DNA of 64,000 nucleotides from Acidobacteriota bacterium (GTDB taxonomy: Bacteria; Acidobacteriota; Vicinamibacteria; Marinacidobacterales; Marinacidobacteraceae): contig VXNL01000063.1 in the NCBI GenBank assembly GCA_009840635.1, positions 1-64,000 on the forward strand. The letters are read 5' to 3'. Of this stretch, positions 18,030-26,977 are shown piece after piece. The notes under the pieces were generated by a model. It searched no databases and had not been told where the DNA came from. It was given only the letters and a program-made list of their open reading frames with translations. The first letter of the stretch is position 1. The number at the start of each line of letters is the position of its first letter. Both the position numbers and the translations under genes were made by a program.

Positions 18030-19241
18030 CTACTCCGCGGTCCGCACCCTGAGTCCCTCGGTCGCGAACTGGATGCCACTCAGCACGACCTCCTGGCCTG
18101 CCCGTAGCCCGCCGGTGACATACACAGTGTCGTCGAAGCGCTGCAGGACGCGCACCGGAACGATCGTCACCGCCTCGCCGTCCACCGCCCAGACTTCGTT
18201 GCCCGGCCGCAGCCCCAGCCGCGTTATCCGAAAGTACTCCTCCGGCGCGATCCCCGAGATCTCGACGTCGGCGAACTGGCCGACCAGGAGCGGCGGCGAG
18301 CCGGCGGCCGGGAGCGCCGCGGCGTCCTCTCCGTCTCCCACCGGCTCCCCGCCTCGCAGGGGATGCGGAACACGCACGATCACCTCGAGAGTGCGCGTCG
18401 CCTCATCCAGCGCCGGCTCGACGCGATCCACGTAGCCGTCCCAGGCGTAGCCGCCGGTCGCGTGGTCGACGGTGACCCGGGCGGCGACCCTCCGGTCTGT
18501 GGTTCCGGGCCTCAGGTCCCAGAGACCGGGCACGAGCGCCGCCTCGGCATCGGACAGGGGAACGACGATCTCGACCGCATCGGAGGCGTAGATCTGCCCC
18601 ACGCCCACCCCGGCGGTCACGAACTGGCCGACCCCCACGTTCTCGGCACGCACCACGGCGTCAAAGGGCGCCCGGACCTCCGTCCGCGAGAGGAAGAGCT
18701 CGGCTTCCGCGAGAACGGCCCGCGCCCGTGCAACCGCGGCCCGCGCAGCCTCGAGTTGCGGCTCCCATTGCGCCAGCGGATTGGCCTCCCCTCTTTCGGC
18801 GTCTCCGCGGCGGCCCCGGAACGCTTCGTACTGCTCGCGGGCGATCCGCGCTTCCTCCTCGACCTTCAGCAGTTCCACCTGCTGCACGGCGACGCCGGAG
18901 CGCGCCTGATCCACCCGGAAGCGGTAGTCGGCGTCGTCGAGCCGGAAAAGCAACTGTCCCTCGCTGACCCGGCCGCCGCTTTCGAACGCGGGATCGACGG
19001 AGACGATCCGGCCGCTCACGCTGGCGGCGACGTCCACCTGAACGCGCGGCCGCACGGTTCCCGCGCCGTGGACGGGGATCGCTCCGGACCCGGCAACCGC
19101 CGGTGCCGTCGTCACGAACGGAACCTGGGAGGGCGGCTCGCGCCGCTCGGGCTCGGGCCGCTGCGCGATCAGCAGGGTGGCGATCCCGAGCGACCCCAGC
19201 AGGATGACCGCCGCCAGGATGAACCCCCGGGCCCGGCTCAT
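18030..19241 (-). CDS. RND periplasmic adaptor (membrane fusion protein)
   Basis: A 403-residue HlyD/AcrA-type adaptor. One N-terminal hydrophobic segment (GFILAAVILLGSLGIATLLIA) anchors it in the inner membrane. Then come the lipoyl half-motif 'VSGRIVSVDPAFESGGRVSEG', a coiled-coil hairpin (about 105-190), the second lipoyl half 'VRAPFDAVVRAENVGVGQFV', and the beta-barrel and membrane-proximal domains. Its ATG overlaps the TGA of the upstream channel gene (ATGA, 19238-19241), indicating translational coupling. It should link the channel to the RND permease at 10069-13272. Confidence 0.9.
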   Translation of the reverse strand: MSRARGFILAAVILLGSLGIATLLIAQRPEPERREPPSQVPFVTTAPAVAGSGAIPVHGAGTVRPRVQVDVAASVSGRIVSVDPAFESGGRVSEGQLLFRLDDADYRFRVDQARSGVAVQQVELLKVEEEARIAREQYEAFRGRRGDAERGEANPLAQWEPQLEAARAAVARARAVLAEAELFLSRTEVRAPFDAVVRAENVGVGQFVTAGVGVGQIYASDAVEIVVPLSDAEAALVPGLWDLRPGTTDRRVAARVTVDHATGGYAWDGYVDRVEPALDEATRTLEVIVRVPHPLRGGEPVGDGEDAAALPAAGSPPLLVGQFADVEISGIAPEEYFRITRLGLRPGNEVWAVDGEAVTIVPVRVLQRFDDTVYVTGGLRAGQEVVLSGIQFATEGLRVRTAE

Positions 19242-20767
19242 CGCTCCGCCGGTCCCCGCGCCCGGGCGTCCGGCGCGCTCGCCGGCGCGCTGGCCATCTC
19301 GTCCGGGACGGTCCAGGCGCCCCCCAGGGCCCGATGGATGGCCAGACGGGCGAGCGCCAGGTTCCGCGCCGAACTCGCGAGCGCCGACTCCGCATCCAGG
19401 AGTCTGGCGTTCGCATCGAGCAGGTCCTCATAGCCGCTGATCCCCGACTCGTAGCGCCTGGAGTGGACGTCCACCGAGGCCCGGGCCTCCTCGCGCTGGG
19501 CGGCGAGAGATTCCTGCCGGCGGCCTTCGTTCCTCAGAGTGGCCAGGGCCGACTCCACCTCGTTGACCGCCGTCACGACGGTCCGGCCGTAGGCCGCCGC
19601 CAACTCGTCGAAACGGGCTTCGGCCAGTTCCACGCCGCTCGCGAGCCGGCCCCCGTCGAACACCGGACGGAGCAGGTTGCCGGCGAGGTTCGTGAACCAC
19701 TGCTTGACGTCGAAGAGGCCTCCGGCGTCCGTGCTCCGGAGTCCAATGGACCCGGAGAGCGAGAGTTGCGGCATCAGGGCGGCACGCCGGGCTTCGACCG
19801 TGTGTCCGGCGGCTTCCAGCCGGTGACCGGCGGCCTGCACGTCCGGCCGCTGCGACAGGAGGTCGGCCGGAATGCCGGCCGGCACGGGTTCGGCCGGGGT
19901 TTCCGGCGACAGGGATTCGGGAAGGATCGCCGCGACATCCTCCCGGTAGCCTCCGAGCAGCACGGCGAGCCGGGACTCCGTCTCGGCGAGTTGGTTTTCG
20001 ATCTGCGGCACGCCGGCCTGCGCCCCCGAGAGGGCCTGGCGGACCCCGTGCAACTCGAGCGAAGCCGCAAGCCCGCGTTCGTAGCGGCTCTCCACCAGCC
20101 GCTCGCGTTCCTCGAGCAGTTCCACCTGCCCTCGAGCGATGGCGAGTTGTTGCCGCAGGTGGCCGATTTCGAAGTAGGCGGAGATCGTCTCGGCGAGGAT
20201 CCCGATGCGGGCGACCCGCAGGTCGAACTCCGAGGCGAGCAACTCGGATCCCGCCGCGAGTGCGGTGTGCCTTACGCGGCCCCAGAAGTCCGCCTCGTAG
20301 GCGAAGTCGGCGCCCAGGGTGTAGGTCGGAAAACCCAAGCGGTCCGGCAGGGGAAAATCAAGACCCAGGTCCTCGAGCTGGGCGCCGATCGCGGCATTCG
20401 TCGGCAGGTCGAAGGTTTCCGCGGTGAGGCTCGCTCCGACCGTGGGCAGGATCGCCGCGTCGGCCAGCCGGGCTCGCGTCCGGGCCTGCTCGACCCGCGC
20501 CACCGCTTCCGCTACCGAGAAGTTGGAGTCCAGTACCGATGCGACCACGTGGTCGAGCGCGGGATCGGCGAACGCCCGCCACCACTCCTGCGCCTGGCGG
20601 GCCCCGGCGGCCGGACCCTCGGCGAAGTCAGCGGGCAACCCCGGAGCCGCCTCCTGCGACAGGTCGGGGGAACTTCCCGACCGCAGGGCACAACCACCGG
20701 CCGCGAGGAACACAAGTCCCCCGCCGAGAAGGATCGCCACCAGGAGAACGCGATTCCTCAAGCCCAC
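19238..20767 (-). CDS. Outer-membrane efflux lipoprotein (NodT/TolC family)
   Basis: A 509-residue outer-membrane factor. The leader ends with the lipobox LAAGGC, as in NodT/OprM-type channels. Two OEP repeats follow: the first from 'WWRAFADPALDHVVASVL', the second after 'IPADLLSQRPDVQAAGHRLEAA', the hallmark segment between the repeats, each with long coiled-coil helices. It is the first gene of a minus-strand run channel, adaptor, Rieske oxygenase. Confidence 0.9.
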   Translation of the reverse strand: MGLRNRVLLVAILLGGGLVFLAAGGCALRSGSSPDLSQEAAPGLPADFAEGPAAGARQAQEWWRAFADPALDHVVASVLDSNFSVAEAVARVEQARTRARLADAAILPTVGASLTAETFDLPTNAAIGAQLEDLGLDFPLPDRLGFPTYTLGADFAYEADFWGRVRHTALAAGSELLASEFDLRVARIGILAETISAYFEIGHLRQQLAIARGQVELLEERERLVESRYERGLAASLELHGVRQALSGAQAGVPQIENQLAETESRLAVLLGGYREDVAAILPESLSPETPAEPVPAGIPADLLSQRPDVQAAGHRLEAAGHTVEARRAALMPQLSLSGSIGLRSTDAGGLFDVKQWFTNLAGNLLRPVFDGGRLASGVELAEARFDELAAAYGRTVVTAVNEVESALATLRNEGRRQESLAAQREEARASVDVHSRRYESGISGYEDLLDANARLLDAESALASSARNLALARLAIHRALGGAWTVPDEMASAPASAPDARARGPAER

Positions 20768-20852
20768 CGGGACATTCTGCCGAGCCCCATGAGCCGAGTT
20801 TATTTCAGAGAAAGCGGGTCCGGAAACGAGAGAGGCCGGCGGTCCCGCGCGG

Positions 20853-22562
20853 TTACCAGCCGGCCGCGGCCCCCTCGCGACGCTTGTCCGGCCCCCCGGA
20901 CAGCACTCCCGAGCCCGGGAAGATCCTGATCGCGTTCAGCATCCCGATCCGGTTGGGAGGCTCGCGGAGGCGGTGCCCCTTGGCGTTCAGCGCCTCCCGC
21001 ACCTCATCCGAGAAGTCCTTCTCCAGCACGAGGTCGGTCCCATCCATGTAGGGAATCGAGTTCGCCAGGTAGCGGACAACGAAACGCGGCGCATCCACCG
21101 CCGCCGCCGCGTCCATGTCATAGTCGAGCGCCCGCACCAGCACCTGCAGGATCGTCTGGGGAATCGTCCAGCCGCCTGCCGAACCCAGCGCGAAATAGGG
21201 CTTGTCGTAGCGGGTCACGATCGTCGGGCTCATCACGAAGCGTGGGCGCTGGCCGCCCTCGATCAGGTTCACGCTCTCCGGATCGAGGCTGAAGTAGGAC
21301 ATGCCGTTGTTGAAGATGACCCCGGTCTCGGGCACCACCACCCCGGCGGGGAGCATCAGCGTCTGGGTGATCGTCACCACGTTGTGGTCCTTGTCCACCA
21401 CGGTGTGGTGCGTGGTGTGCTCCACCGCGGTGGGAGCGTCGCTCTCGGGACGGACCGCCGCATGGAACTGCGCCCGGGAGAGATCGATCCGAGCCGCCTG
21501 CTGCTCCGCATATTCCTTCGAGAGCAGCCGGTCGAGCGGAATGTCGGCGTAGTCCTTGCCGGTGTTCCAGGTGTCCTCGTCCACGAAGGCCAGCTTCATC
21601 GCTTCCGCAACCAGATGGACGAACTCCTGGGAGTTGTGCTCCAGCGCCGGCACGTCGAACTGCTCGAGGATGTTCAGGGTCTGCAGGATCGTCATCCCCG
21701 AGCCGCCGGGGGGGTTGCTGTACACCGTGTAGCCCCGATACGTGGTCGAGAGCGGTTCGCTCCACCGCGCCCGGTAGTTCGCGAAGTCCTGAACGGTGAG
21801 GATGCCCCCGTTCTGCTGGAAGAAGTTCACGACCGTTTCCGCGATCGACCCGCCGTAGAAGGCCCCCGGCCCGTCGGCGGCGATGGCCTTGAAGGTCTTG
21901 GCCAGATCGGGTTGCTTCAGGACCTCGCCCACGGGCCAGGGCTTCCCGTCCTTGAAGAAGATGCTGGCGCCGTAGGGGTAGCGCGCGACATCGGCGCCGA
22001 AACCGCTGCTTCCGAATGGACCGTGAACCGCCGGGGACACCGCAAAGCCGCCCTCGGCGTACTCGATCGCCGGAGCCAGGACTTCCGCCCAGGACATGGA
22101 GCCGTATTCCTCGAGCAGCGCCGCCCAGCCAGCGAGATTTCCGGGAACGAGCGGCGCCAGGAAGCTGTCGCGGGCGGGATGGGTCCGGTCCCAGAGACGG
22201 CTGCCCGCAGTGAAGGCCTCGGGTTCGGCCGCTGCGGGCGCGGCGCCGATGAAGTCCACCGACCGGATCTCCCCCTTTTCGGCGTGATGGATCAGCGCGT
22301 AGCCGCCCACGCCACCGAGGCCGGACATGAGGGGTTCCACGACCGCCTTGACGGCCGCGCTCGCCACCGCCGCGTCAAAGGCGTTCCCGCCGGCCTGGAG
22401 CATCCGGAGCCCGGCCTGGGCGGCGAGCGGATGAGAAGTCACCACCATCCCGTTGACGCTCATCCCGCCGCCTTCGGCGGGCTCACGGAGCACCGGTCCG
22501 AGCAGCAGCGCGAGTCCCAACCCCGCACTCGCCATGGTCAGAAAAAGTCGTTTTCTGTTCAT
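20853..22562 (-). CDS. ggt: Gamma-glutamyltransferase
   Basis: A 569-residue gamma-glutamyltransferase, an exported Ntn-hydrolase that cleaves glutathione and gamma-glutamyl compounds. A signal peptide (LFLTMASAGLGLALLLG) is followed by the large-subunit signature AGGNAFDAAVASAA. The autoprocessing site and nucleophile Thr is in TTHHTVVDKDHNVVTIT, and GSAGGWTIPQTILQ lies in the small subunit. The usual SSMSPTIV reads FVMSPTIV. Length fits the family. It is monocistronic, between the efflux genes and an Oar-type receptor gene. Confidence 0.92.
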   Translation of the reverse strand: MNRKRLFLTMASAGLGLALLLGPVLREPAEGGGMSVNGMVVTSHPLAAQAGLRMLQAGGNAFDAAVASAAVKAVVEPLMSGLGGVGGYALIHHAEKGEIRSVDFIGAAPAAAEPEAFTAGSRLWDRTHPARDSFLAPLVPGNLAGWAALLEEYGSMSWAEVLAPAIEYAEGGFAVSPAVHGPFGSSGFGADVARYPYGASIFFKDGKPWPVGEVLKQPDLAKTFKAIAADGPGAFYGGSIAETVVNFFQQNGGILTVQDFANYRARWSEPLSTTYRGYTVYSNPPGGSGMTILQTLNILEQFDVPALEHNSQEFVHLVAEAMKLAFVDEDTWNTGKDYADIPLDRLLSKEYAEQQAARIDLSRAQFHAAVRPESDAPTAVEHTTHHTVVDKDHNVVTITQTLMLPAGVVVPETGVIFNNGMSYFSLDPESVNLIEGGQRPRFVMSPTIVTRYDKPYFALGSAGGWTIPQTILQVLVRALDYDMDAAAAVDAPRFVVRYLANSIPYMDGTDLVLEKDFSDEVREALNAKGHRLREPPNRIGMLNAIRIFPGSGVLSGGPDKRREGAAAGW

Positions 22563-22653
22563 CCGTCCGTCTCCCTTGCCTGAAGGCCGATCCGCAGGTT
22601 CGCGGCCGGCCGAATCTCCATCATACGCGCCCCGATGGGTCGGGGGCGGTTGA

Positions 22654-22687
22654 GCGGAGCGCTGGCTGGCAGGCCCCAGCGCTCCGC
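22654..22687. terminator. Hairpin after the Oar-type receptor gene
   Basis: Perfect 12-bp arms GCGGAGCGCTGG (22654-22665) and CCAGCGCTCCGC (22676-22687) with a 10-nt loop, starting 13 nt downstream of the receptor stop at 22701. There is no T run, so it may be a 3' stabilising stem or a Rho-type end. Confidence 0.5.
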
Positions 22688-22700
22688 ATCGACGAGAACG

Positions 22701-25571
22701 TCAGAAATGGATCCTTGCCGCCAGCTCGACCTGGCGCGGGAACCCGGCGCTGACCGACGTTCCAAAGGCGCCGGAACGCACGTTACCGACCGGGATCGCG
22801 AAATGCGCACGGTTGAAGAGGTTGAACGCCTGGACGAAGAGTTCCAGATCCCGGGGTCCCCCGATGTTGAAACGCTTGCTCAGCCGAAAGTCCACGTTGA
22901 AATAGTTCGGGCATTCGAAGGCGCCTTCGTTCACCGCGGAGAGGCCGATGGACTGCCGGTAGGCGTTGACGGCGCCGAAATCGAGATCGCGGCAGCCCTG
23001 GTTTCGGGTCACCCCCGGCGGCCGGTCACCGCTGATCGCATCTCCGTTCAGGTCGGTGCCCGCGGTGATGTTCACCGGGCGTGCGGACCGGATGTCGGCA
23101 ATACCGCTCAACTCGATGCCGTAGGGAAGCATCCAGATGCCGCTGATCACCGCCCGGTGACGCCGGTCGGTGCTGTCCGGCCCCCAGTCGTTGTCCACGT
23201 TGGTGTGGTCCTGGGGGAAACCGTCCGGATAGTCGTCCGACTTCGAGAGGGTGTAGGAGGCCATCAACTGCCAGTCGTCGGCGAACCGCTTGTCGAGGCG
23301 GATGAACATCGCCTTGTACTCCGTCCCGCCGAGGTTCCCGACTTCCGTGATGCGCGCGTACTCCGGGTTGGGACGCGGGAGGCCCGGCCCGGGGAAGATG
23401 TTGATGTCCCGCACCGAGCGGTACGCATTTCCCTTTGTGTAGTTGAAGTCCACCGACATGGCGAGGTCGGAACTGATCTGCCGGGTGAAGCTGACGTTCG
23501 CCTGGTGGGAATACGGGTTCACGTAGCCGTTGTCGGTAATGGTGATCCCGGGGGCCGCGGTGGAGGCGAACTCGAGGAAGTCCCGGCCGCTGAACGGATC
23601 CGGATATCCCGGGTTCCGGATCTGCAGGTTGATGTACTGGAAGTTCCGTCGTTCACCGAACTGCGGCAACGTACGGATGTTGTCGTAGTAGAGCCCGTAG
23701 CCCCCGCGCATCACCGAGCGGCCGTCCCCCGTAAGGTCGTAGGCGAAGCCGAAGCGGGGACCGAAGTTGTTGTTGTCGCCCCTCGCGTCCGGCTCGATGA
23801 AGGGAGAGATGGAGCGGTCCAGATCCTTGTTGAAGACGCCGGTCTGGAGGTCGTAGCGGAGGCCGAGGTTCAGCGTCATCCGGTCATTGGGCTTCCAGTC
23901 GTCCTGGATGTAGGCGGAGTAGTAGGCGGACTTGACGTTCGTGTTCCACTCCGCCGGAAAGCCGCCGTACTGGAACGCGCGGAGGAGCGCGAAGGGACCG
24001 GACGCGGTGAAGAGGGTGGGATGGGTCTCCGGGTTGCCGGGGTCATAGGGCGCGTCCGTCGGGAAACGGAAGGTGCCGCGGGGGTTCCCCGACCAGTCGT
24101 CGCTGAAGTCCACCCAGGAGTAGTCCACTCCCATCTTGATGGCGTGTTCGCCTCCCCGGCCGGTCACGAAGTAGGAGAAATCGTCGCGGAGCTGGAGACG
24201 CACCTCGGGCCCGACGTCGGCCCAGGAAAAGCCCCGACGCGAGCTGGGCCGGATGATGACCTGGTCGAGCGCGTTGAAGCGCGCCTCGCTCCAGATGCCG
24301 TTCTCGGTGAAGTTCTCGGCGGAACTGCCCGGCCAGATCTGGTAGGCGGCGAACGCCCACTGGACCCGGAACTCGTTCAGCGCATCGTTGTTCGGAATCC
24401 ACGAGTAGGTGCCGACCACCGCGCGCCGTGGAATGTGCTGGGTGAACCCGGAGCCTTTCAGACGCGTACCGCCTGCCCCGATGTCCTCCTGCCGCTCGTC
24501 CTCCTGGGCGTAGCGGACCATCATGGTGTGGTACGGGTTGAAGAGGTGATCGAACCGGAGGACGTACATCTGCCGGTAGTCGTCGCGCGGGAAGGTGCCC
24601 TCTTCCGCCGGCAACGCGCCACCGGTGTTCACGGTGAAGAAGTGGTCCAGCTCGGTGCGCTCGTACGAGAAGAAGAAATGGGTCCGGTCCTCGACGATGG
24701 GTCCGCCGAGGCTGCCTCCGAACTGGTAGCGCTTGAAGGCGGGCTTTTCGTCCTCGAATTCGCCTAGCGCGTTCAGCGCCTTGTCGCGCAGGTAGAGGAA
24801 GGTGCTGCCGGTCAGCGTGTTCGTGCCCGACTTCGTCACGGCGGTGAGCAGTCCGCCGCTGGCCAGTCCCTCCTCGGCCTTGTAGAGCGACTGGGTGACT
24901 CTGAACTCCGCAATCGAATCCATCGGAAAGTTCTGGCGCGGCTCTCCCTGTTCCGCCCAGGTGTTCCGCACCCCATCCACCACGAAGGCGTTGGAGTACC
25001 AGCGCGAGCCGCCGCCGATGTTGGCGTTGTTGTAGTAGCCGCGGATGTTGTCCTGGCTCACGCCGGCGGCGAGCATCGCCAGGTTGATCCACTCGCGGGT
25101 GTTCACCGGGAGGGTCTGGATCTGGAGATCGGTGACCGCTTGGGCGATCTCCGACTTCGTGGTCTCGATCAGCGGCGACGCTCCGGTAACGGTGACCGAC
25201 TCCTCGATCGAGCGGACCCCGAGGGTGAAGTCGAGGCTCGCTTCCTGACCGATCTGCAAGGTGATGTCCGTCATGGTGAGCGTCTCGAACCCGGAAATCT
25301 CACCGGTGAACCGGTAGATGCCAGGAATCAGCGCGGGGAGCCGGTAGCGCCCGGACTCGTCCGTGACGGTCACCCGCTGTAAACCGCTCTCCTGGTTCGT
25401 CGCCGTCACCGTGGCCCCGGGCAGCACCGCTCCGGTCTCATCCTGCACGGTGCCAGTCATGAGCGCCGCGGCTCCCTGCGCCACCGCTTCCGGCGCCGCG
25501 GAAAGGAAGAGAAGGACGACGACTGACACCGCCGCCACCGCTGCTGCAACTGGTCTATTCCTGAAACGCAT
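22701..25571 (-). CDS. Oar-type TonB-dependent receptor
   Basis: A 956-residue outer-membrane receptor. The start at 25571 follows a strong SD (GGGAGGAGG) and gives a signal peptide ending in APEAVAQ; the open frame upstream to 25754 is non-coding. Residues about 32-120 are a carboxypeptidase-regulatory-like domain (GTVQDETGAVLPGATVTA; GRYRLPALIPGIYRF). Then come a TonB-box-like 'EESVTVTG', a plug domain with 'NAFVVDGVRNTW', and a beta-barrel ending in the terminal Phe of 'VELAARIHF'. Such Oar-like receptors are numerous in Acidobacteriota; the substrate is unknown. A paralogue's 3' end is at 63709. Confidence 0.9.
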   Translation of the reverse strand: MRFRNRPVAAAVAAVSVVVLLFLSAAPEAVAQGAAALMTGTVQDETGAVLPGATVTATNQESGLQRVTVTDESGRYRLPALIPGIYRFTGEISGFETLTMTDITLQIGQEASLDFTLGVRSIEESVTVTGASPLIETTKSEIAQAVTDLQIQTLPVNTREWINLAMLAAGVSQDNIRGYYNNANIGGGSRWYSNAFVVDGVRNTWAEQGEPRQNFPMDSIAEFRVTQSLYKAEEGLASGGLLTAVTKSGTNTLTGSTFLYLRDKALNALGEFEDEKPAFKRYQFGGSLGGPIVEDRTHFFFSYERTELDHFFTVNTGGALPAEEGTFPRDDYRQMYVLRFDHLFNPYHTMMVRYAQEDERQEDIGAGGTRLKGSGFTQHIPRRAVVGTYSWIPNNDALNEFRVQWAFAAYQIWPGSSAENFTENGIWSEARFNALDQVIIRPSSRRGFSWADVGPEVRLQLRDDFSYFVTGRGGEHAIKMGVDYSWVDFSDDWSGNPRGTFRFPTDAPYDPGNPETHPTLFTASGPFALLRAFQYGGFPAEWNTNVKSAYYSAYIQDDWKPNDRMTLNLGLRYDLQTGVFNKDLDRSISPFIEPDARGDNNNFGPRFGFAYDLTGDGRSVMRGGYGLYYDNIRTLPQFGERRNFQYINLQIRNPGYPDPFSGRDFLEFASTAAPGITITDNGYVNPYSHQANVSFTRQISSDLAMSVDFNYTKGNAYRSVRDINIFPGPGLPRPNPEYARITEVGNLGGTEYKAMFIRLDKRFADDWQLMASYTLSKSDDYPDGFPQDHTNVDNDWGPDSTDRRHRAVISGIWMLPYGIELSGIADIRSARPVNITAGTDLNGDAISGDRPPGVTRNQGCRDLDFGAVNAYRQSIGLSAVNEGAFECPNYFNVDFRLSKRFNIGGPRDLELFVQAFNLFNRAHFAIPVGNVRSGAFGTSVSAGFPRQVELAARIHF

Positions 25572-26037
25572 CGTTCGCCTCCTCCCTTCGAGAAACAGAA
25601 GAACTGCTGGAAACTGACAAGGCTTTCCCGGACTCGGGACGCTGAAGATGGGCGTCTTCCCCAACGAGCGGTTTTGTTCCGGGAGGCGGGTCCGTTCCTG
25701 AAGCCAGGTACACGGACAGCCGAATCCGAAACCCGTCAACACCCCATGGAACACCGCCCGCCGCGCGGCGTTCCGGGAACTTCCGGAACTCCCGTTCAGG
25801 CCACGCGGATCTCGTGATCTTTATGCAAGTATGCACATTTTATGCCCTATTCTCGGTGTTTCAGCAGGCTTCGCTACGATCTCAAGTCACTGAAAAAACG
25901 TCTCCATGATGATTCACTGGAACCCACTCCTGCGGGTAGTGACGCCTGAGGATTCGGACCATTGGATCAGGCGACTCCAACTCGTTGCACGGCTTTCGGC
26001 CCCCGGGGCGCAGACTAAGTAACGATTCCCGGCACCG
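25572..26037. other. Intergenic region with AT-rich island
   Basis: 466 bases hold no convincing gene. They contain the SD and promoter of the minus-strand receptor. An AT-rich stretch at about 25815-25860 contains ATGCA direct repeats (ATGCAAGTATGCACAT) in otherwise GC-rich sequence, a plausible promoter or regulator site. The minus-strand open frame across 25882-26727 is the shadow of the CBM9-like gene. Confidence 0.35.
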
Positions 26038-26706
26038 ATGGTCTCGTTGATCCTGCTGATGGTCGGGCTGCAGCCCCAACCCGTCTACGAAGCCCGAAGG
26101 ACGGCGGCGGATGCCACCGCCGTCCTCGGCGCGGACGCCCCGGAGTGGGAGCGCGCCCGGGAAGTCGTGTGGGGACCCGAGCCCTACCGGACCCGGTTCC
26201 GGGCGCTGTGGAACGAGCACGGCCTCCACCTGCGGTTCGACTCGGAGGACGATGCGCCGTGGTTCACCATGACGGAGCGCGACGACCGGCTCTGGGAAGA
26301 GGAGGTGGTCGAGATCTTCCTGGATCCCCTCGGCGACGGCCGCTACGTCGAAGTGGAGCTGAATCCGGCGAACGTGGTCTGCGACCTGAGGAGGCTCGGA
26401 CCGGGAGAGACGGCTACCGACCCGATCGGACCGATGGATCGGGGGTTTGACGTCACCGGGATGCAGACGGCGGTGGCGACCTCGGATGATCGCTGGGTCG
26501 GAACCCTGTTCCTGCCCTGGGCCGGCCTCGATCTCGCCGGCCCACCCGCCCCCGGCGCCGAAATCCCCTTCAACGTCTTTCGGATCAAGCGGCCCGGAGG
26601 TCCCCAAACCCCGGACGCGGGCGCCGTCTTCGCCGCCTGGTCCCCGACCGGCAGCCCCAGCTTTCATGTACCGGAGGCCTTCCGTCCGTTGCGCCTTACG
26701 CCTTGA
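26038..26706 (+). CDS. CBM9-like (DOMON-fold) protein
   Basis: A 222-residue protein matching the carbohydrate-binding family 9-like group: 'FRALWNEHGLHLRFDSEDD', 'LWEEEVVEIFLDPLGDGRYVEVELNP' and 'GTLFLPWAGL', ending 'FHVPEAFRPLRL'. The hydrophobic start (MVSLILLMVGLQ) could be a very short or truncated export signal. Family members bind sugars or appear beside secreted glycosidases; no partner enzyme is adjacent. No good SD is seen, so the start is less sure. Confidence 0.75.
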   Translation: MVSLILLMVGLQPQPVYEARRTAADATAVLGADAPEWERAREVVWGPEPYRTRFRALWNEHGLHLRFDSEDDAPWFTMTERDDRLWEEEVVEIFLDPLGDGRYVEVELNPANVVCDLRRLGPGETATDPIGPMDRGFDVTGMQTAVATSDDRWVGTLFLPWAGLDLAGPPAPGAEIPFNVFRIKRPGGPQTPDAGAVFAAWSPTGSPSFHVPEAFRPLRLTP

Positions 26707-26731
26707 CACCAGGTGACTGGTCATCAATACT
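26703..26731 (+). promoter_or_regulatory. Promoter of the toxin-antitoxin pair, probably leaderless
   Basis: TTGACA (26703-26708), a 17-nt spacer and AATACT (26726-26731) make a good sigma-70-type promoter. The expected transcription start, about 7 nt after the -10, falls on or next to the antitoxin ATG at 26738, so the transcript would be leaderless. No SD is present. Confidence 0.6.
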
Positions 26732-26737
26732 AGTCAC
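26713..26737. promoter_or_regulatory. Operator palindrome of the toxin-antitoxin pair
   Basis: Inverted repeat GTGACTGGT (26713-26721) and ACTAGTCAC (26729-26737), 8 of 9 bases complementary, 7-nt spacer. It covers the -10 and ends at the base before the ATG. Known: Phd/VapB-type antitoxins repress their own promoters through such sites; binding here is inferred. Confidence 0.6.
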
Positions 26738-26977
26738 ATGGAGACCATCCACGCATCGGACTTCAAGGCTCGCTGTCTGGCAATCCTCGACCAGGTGCGC
26801 GCCACAGGCGAGCGAGTGGTAATCCTGAAGCGCGGCCAGCCCGTCGCCGAACTCGGCCCCGTGACGCGATCAGGCGCCGAGTATCCGCAGAGGGAACTGA
26901 TGGGCACGGGCAGGACCGTGGGGGACATCGTGAGTCCGGCGGTCCCGGAGGAAGACTGGGAGAGCCTCGCGCGGTGA
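26738..26977 (+). CDS. Phd/YefM-type antitoxin
   Basis: A 79-residue antitoxin. The N-terminal half 'IHASDFKARCLAILDQV' and 'VILKRGQPVAEL' is the Phd/YefM DNA-binding fold; the C-terminal tail (DIVSPAVPEEDWE) would wrap the toxin. It overlaps the toxin start by 4 nt (GTGA), giving coupled translation and antitoxin-first order. It should neutralise the PIN toxin and repress the promoter directly upstream. Confidence 0.88.
   Translation: METIHASDFKARCLAILDQVRATGERVVILKRGQPVAELGPVTRSGAEYPQRELMGTGRTVGDIVSPAVPEEDWESLAR

Noticed and set aside
22635-24767. 710-codon open frame on the plus strand
   Set aside because: Antisense shadow of the Oar-type receptor; no recognisable domain.
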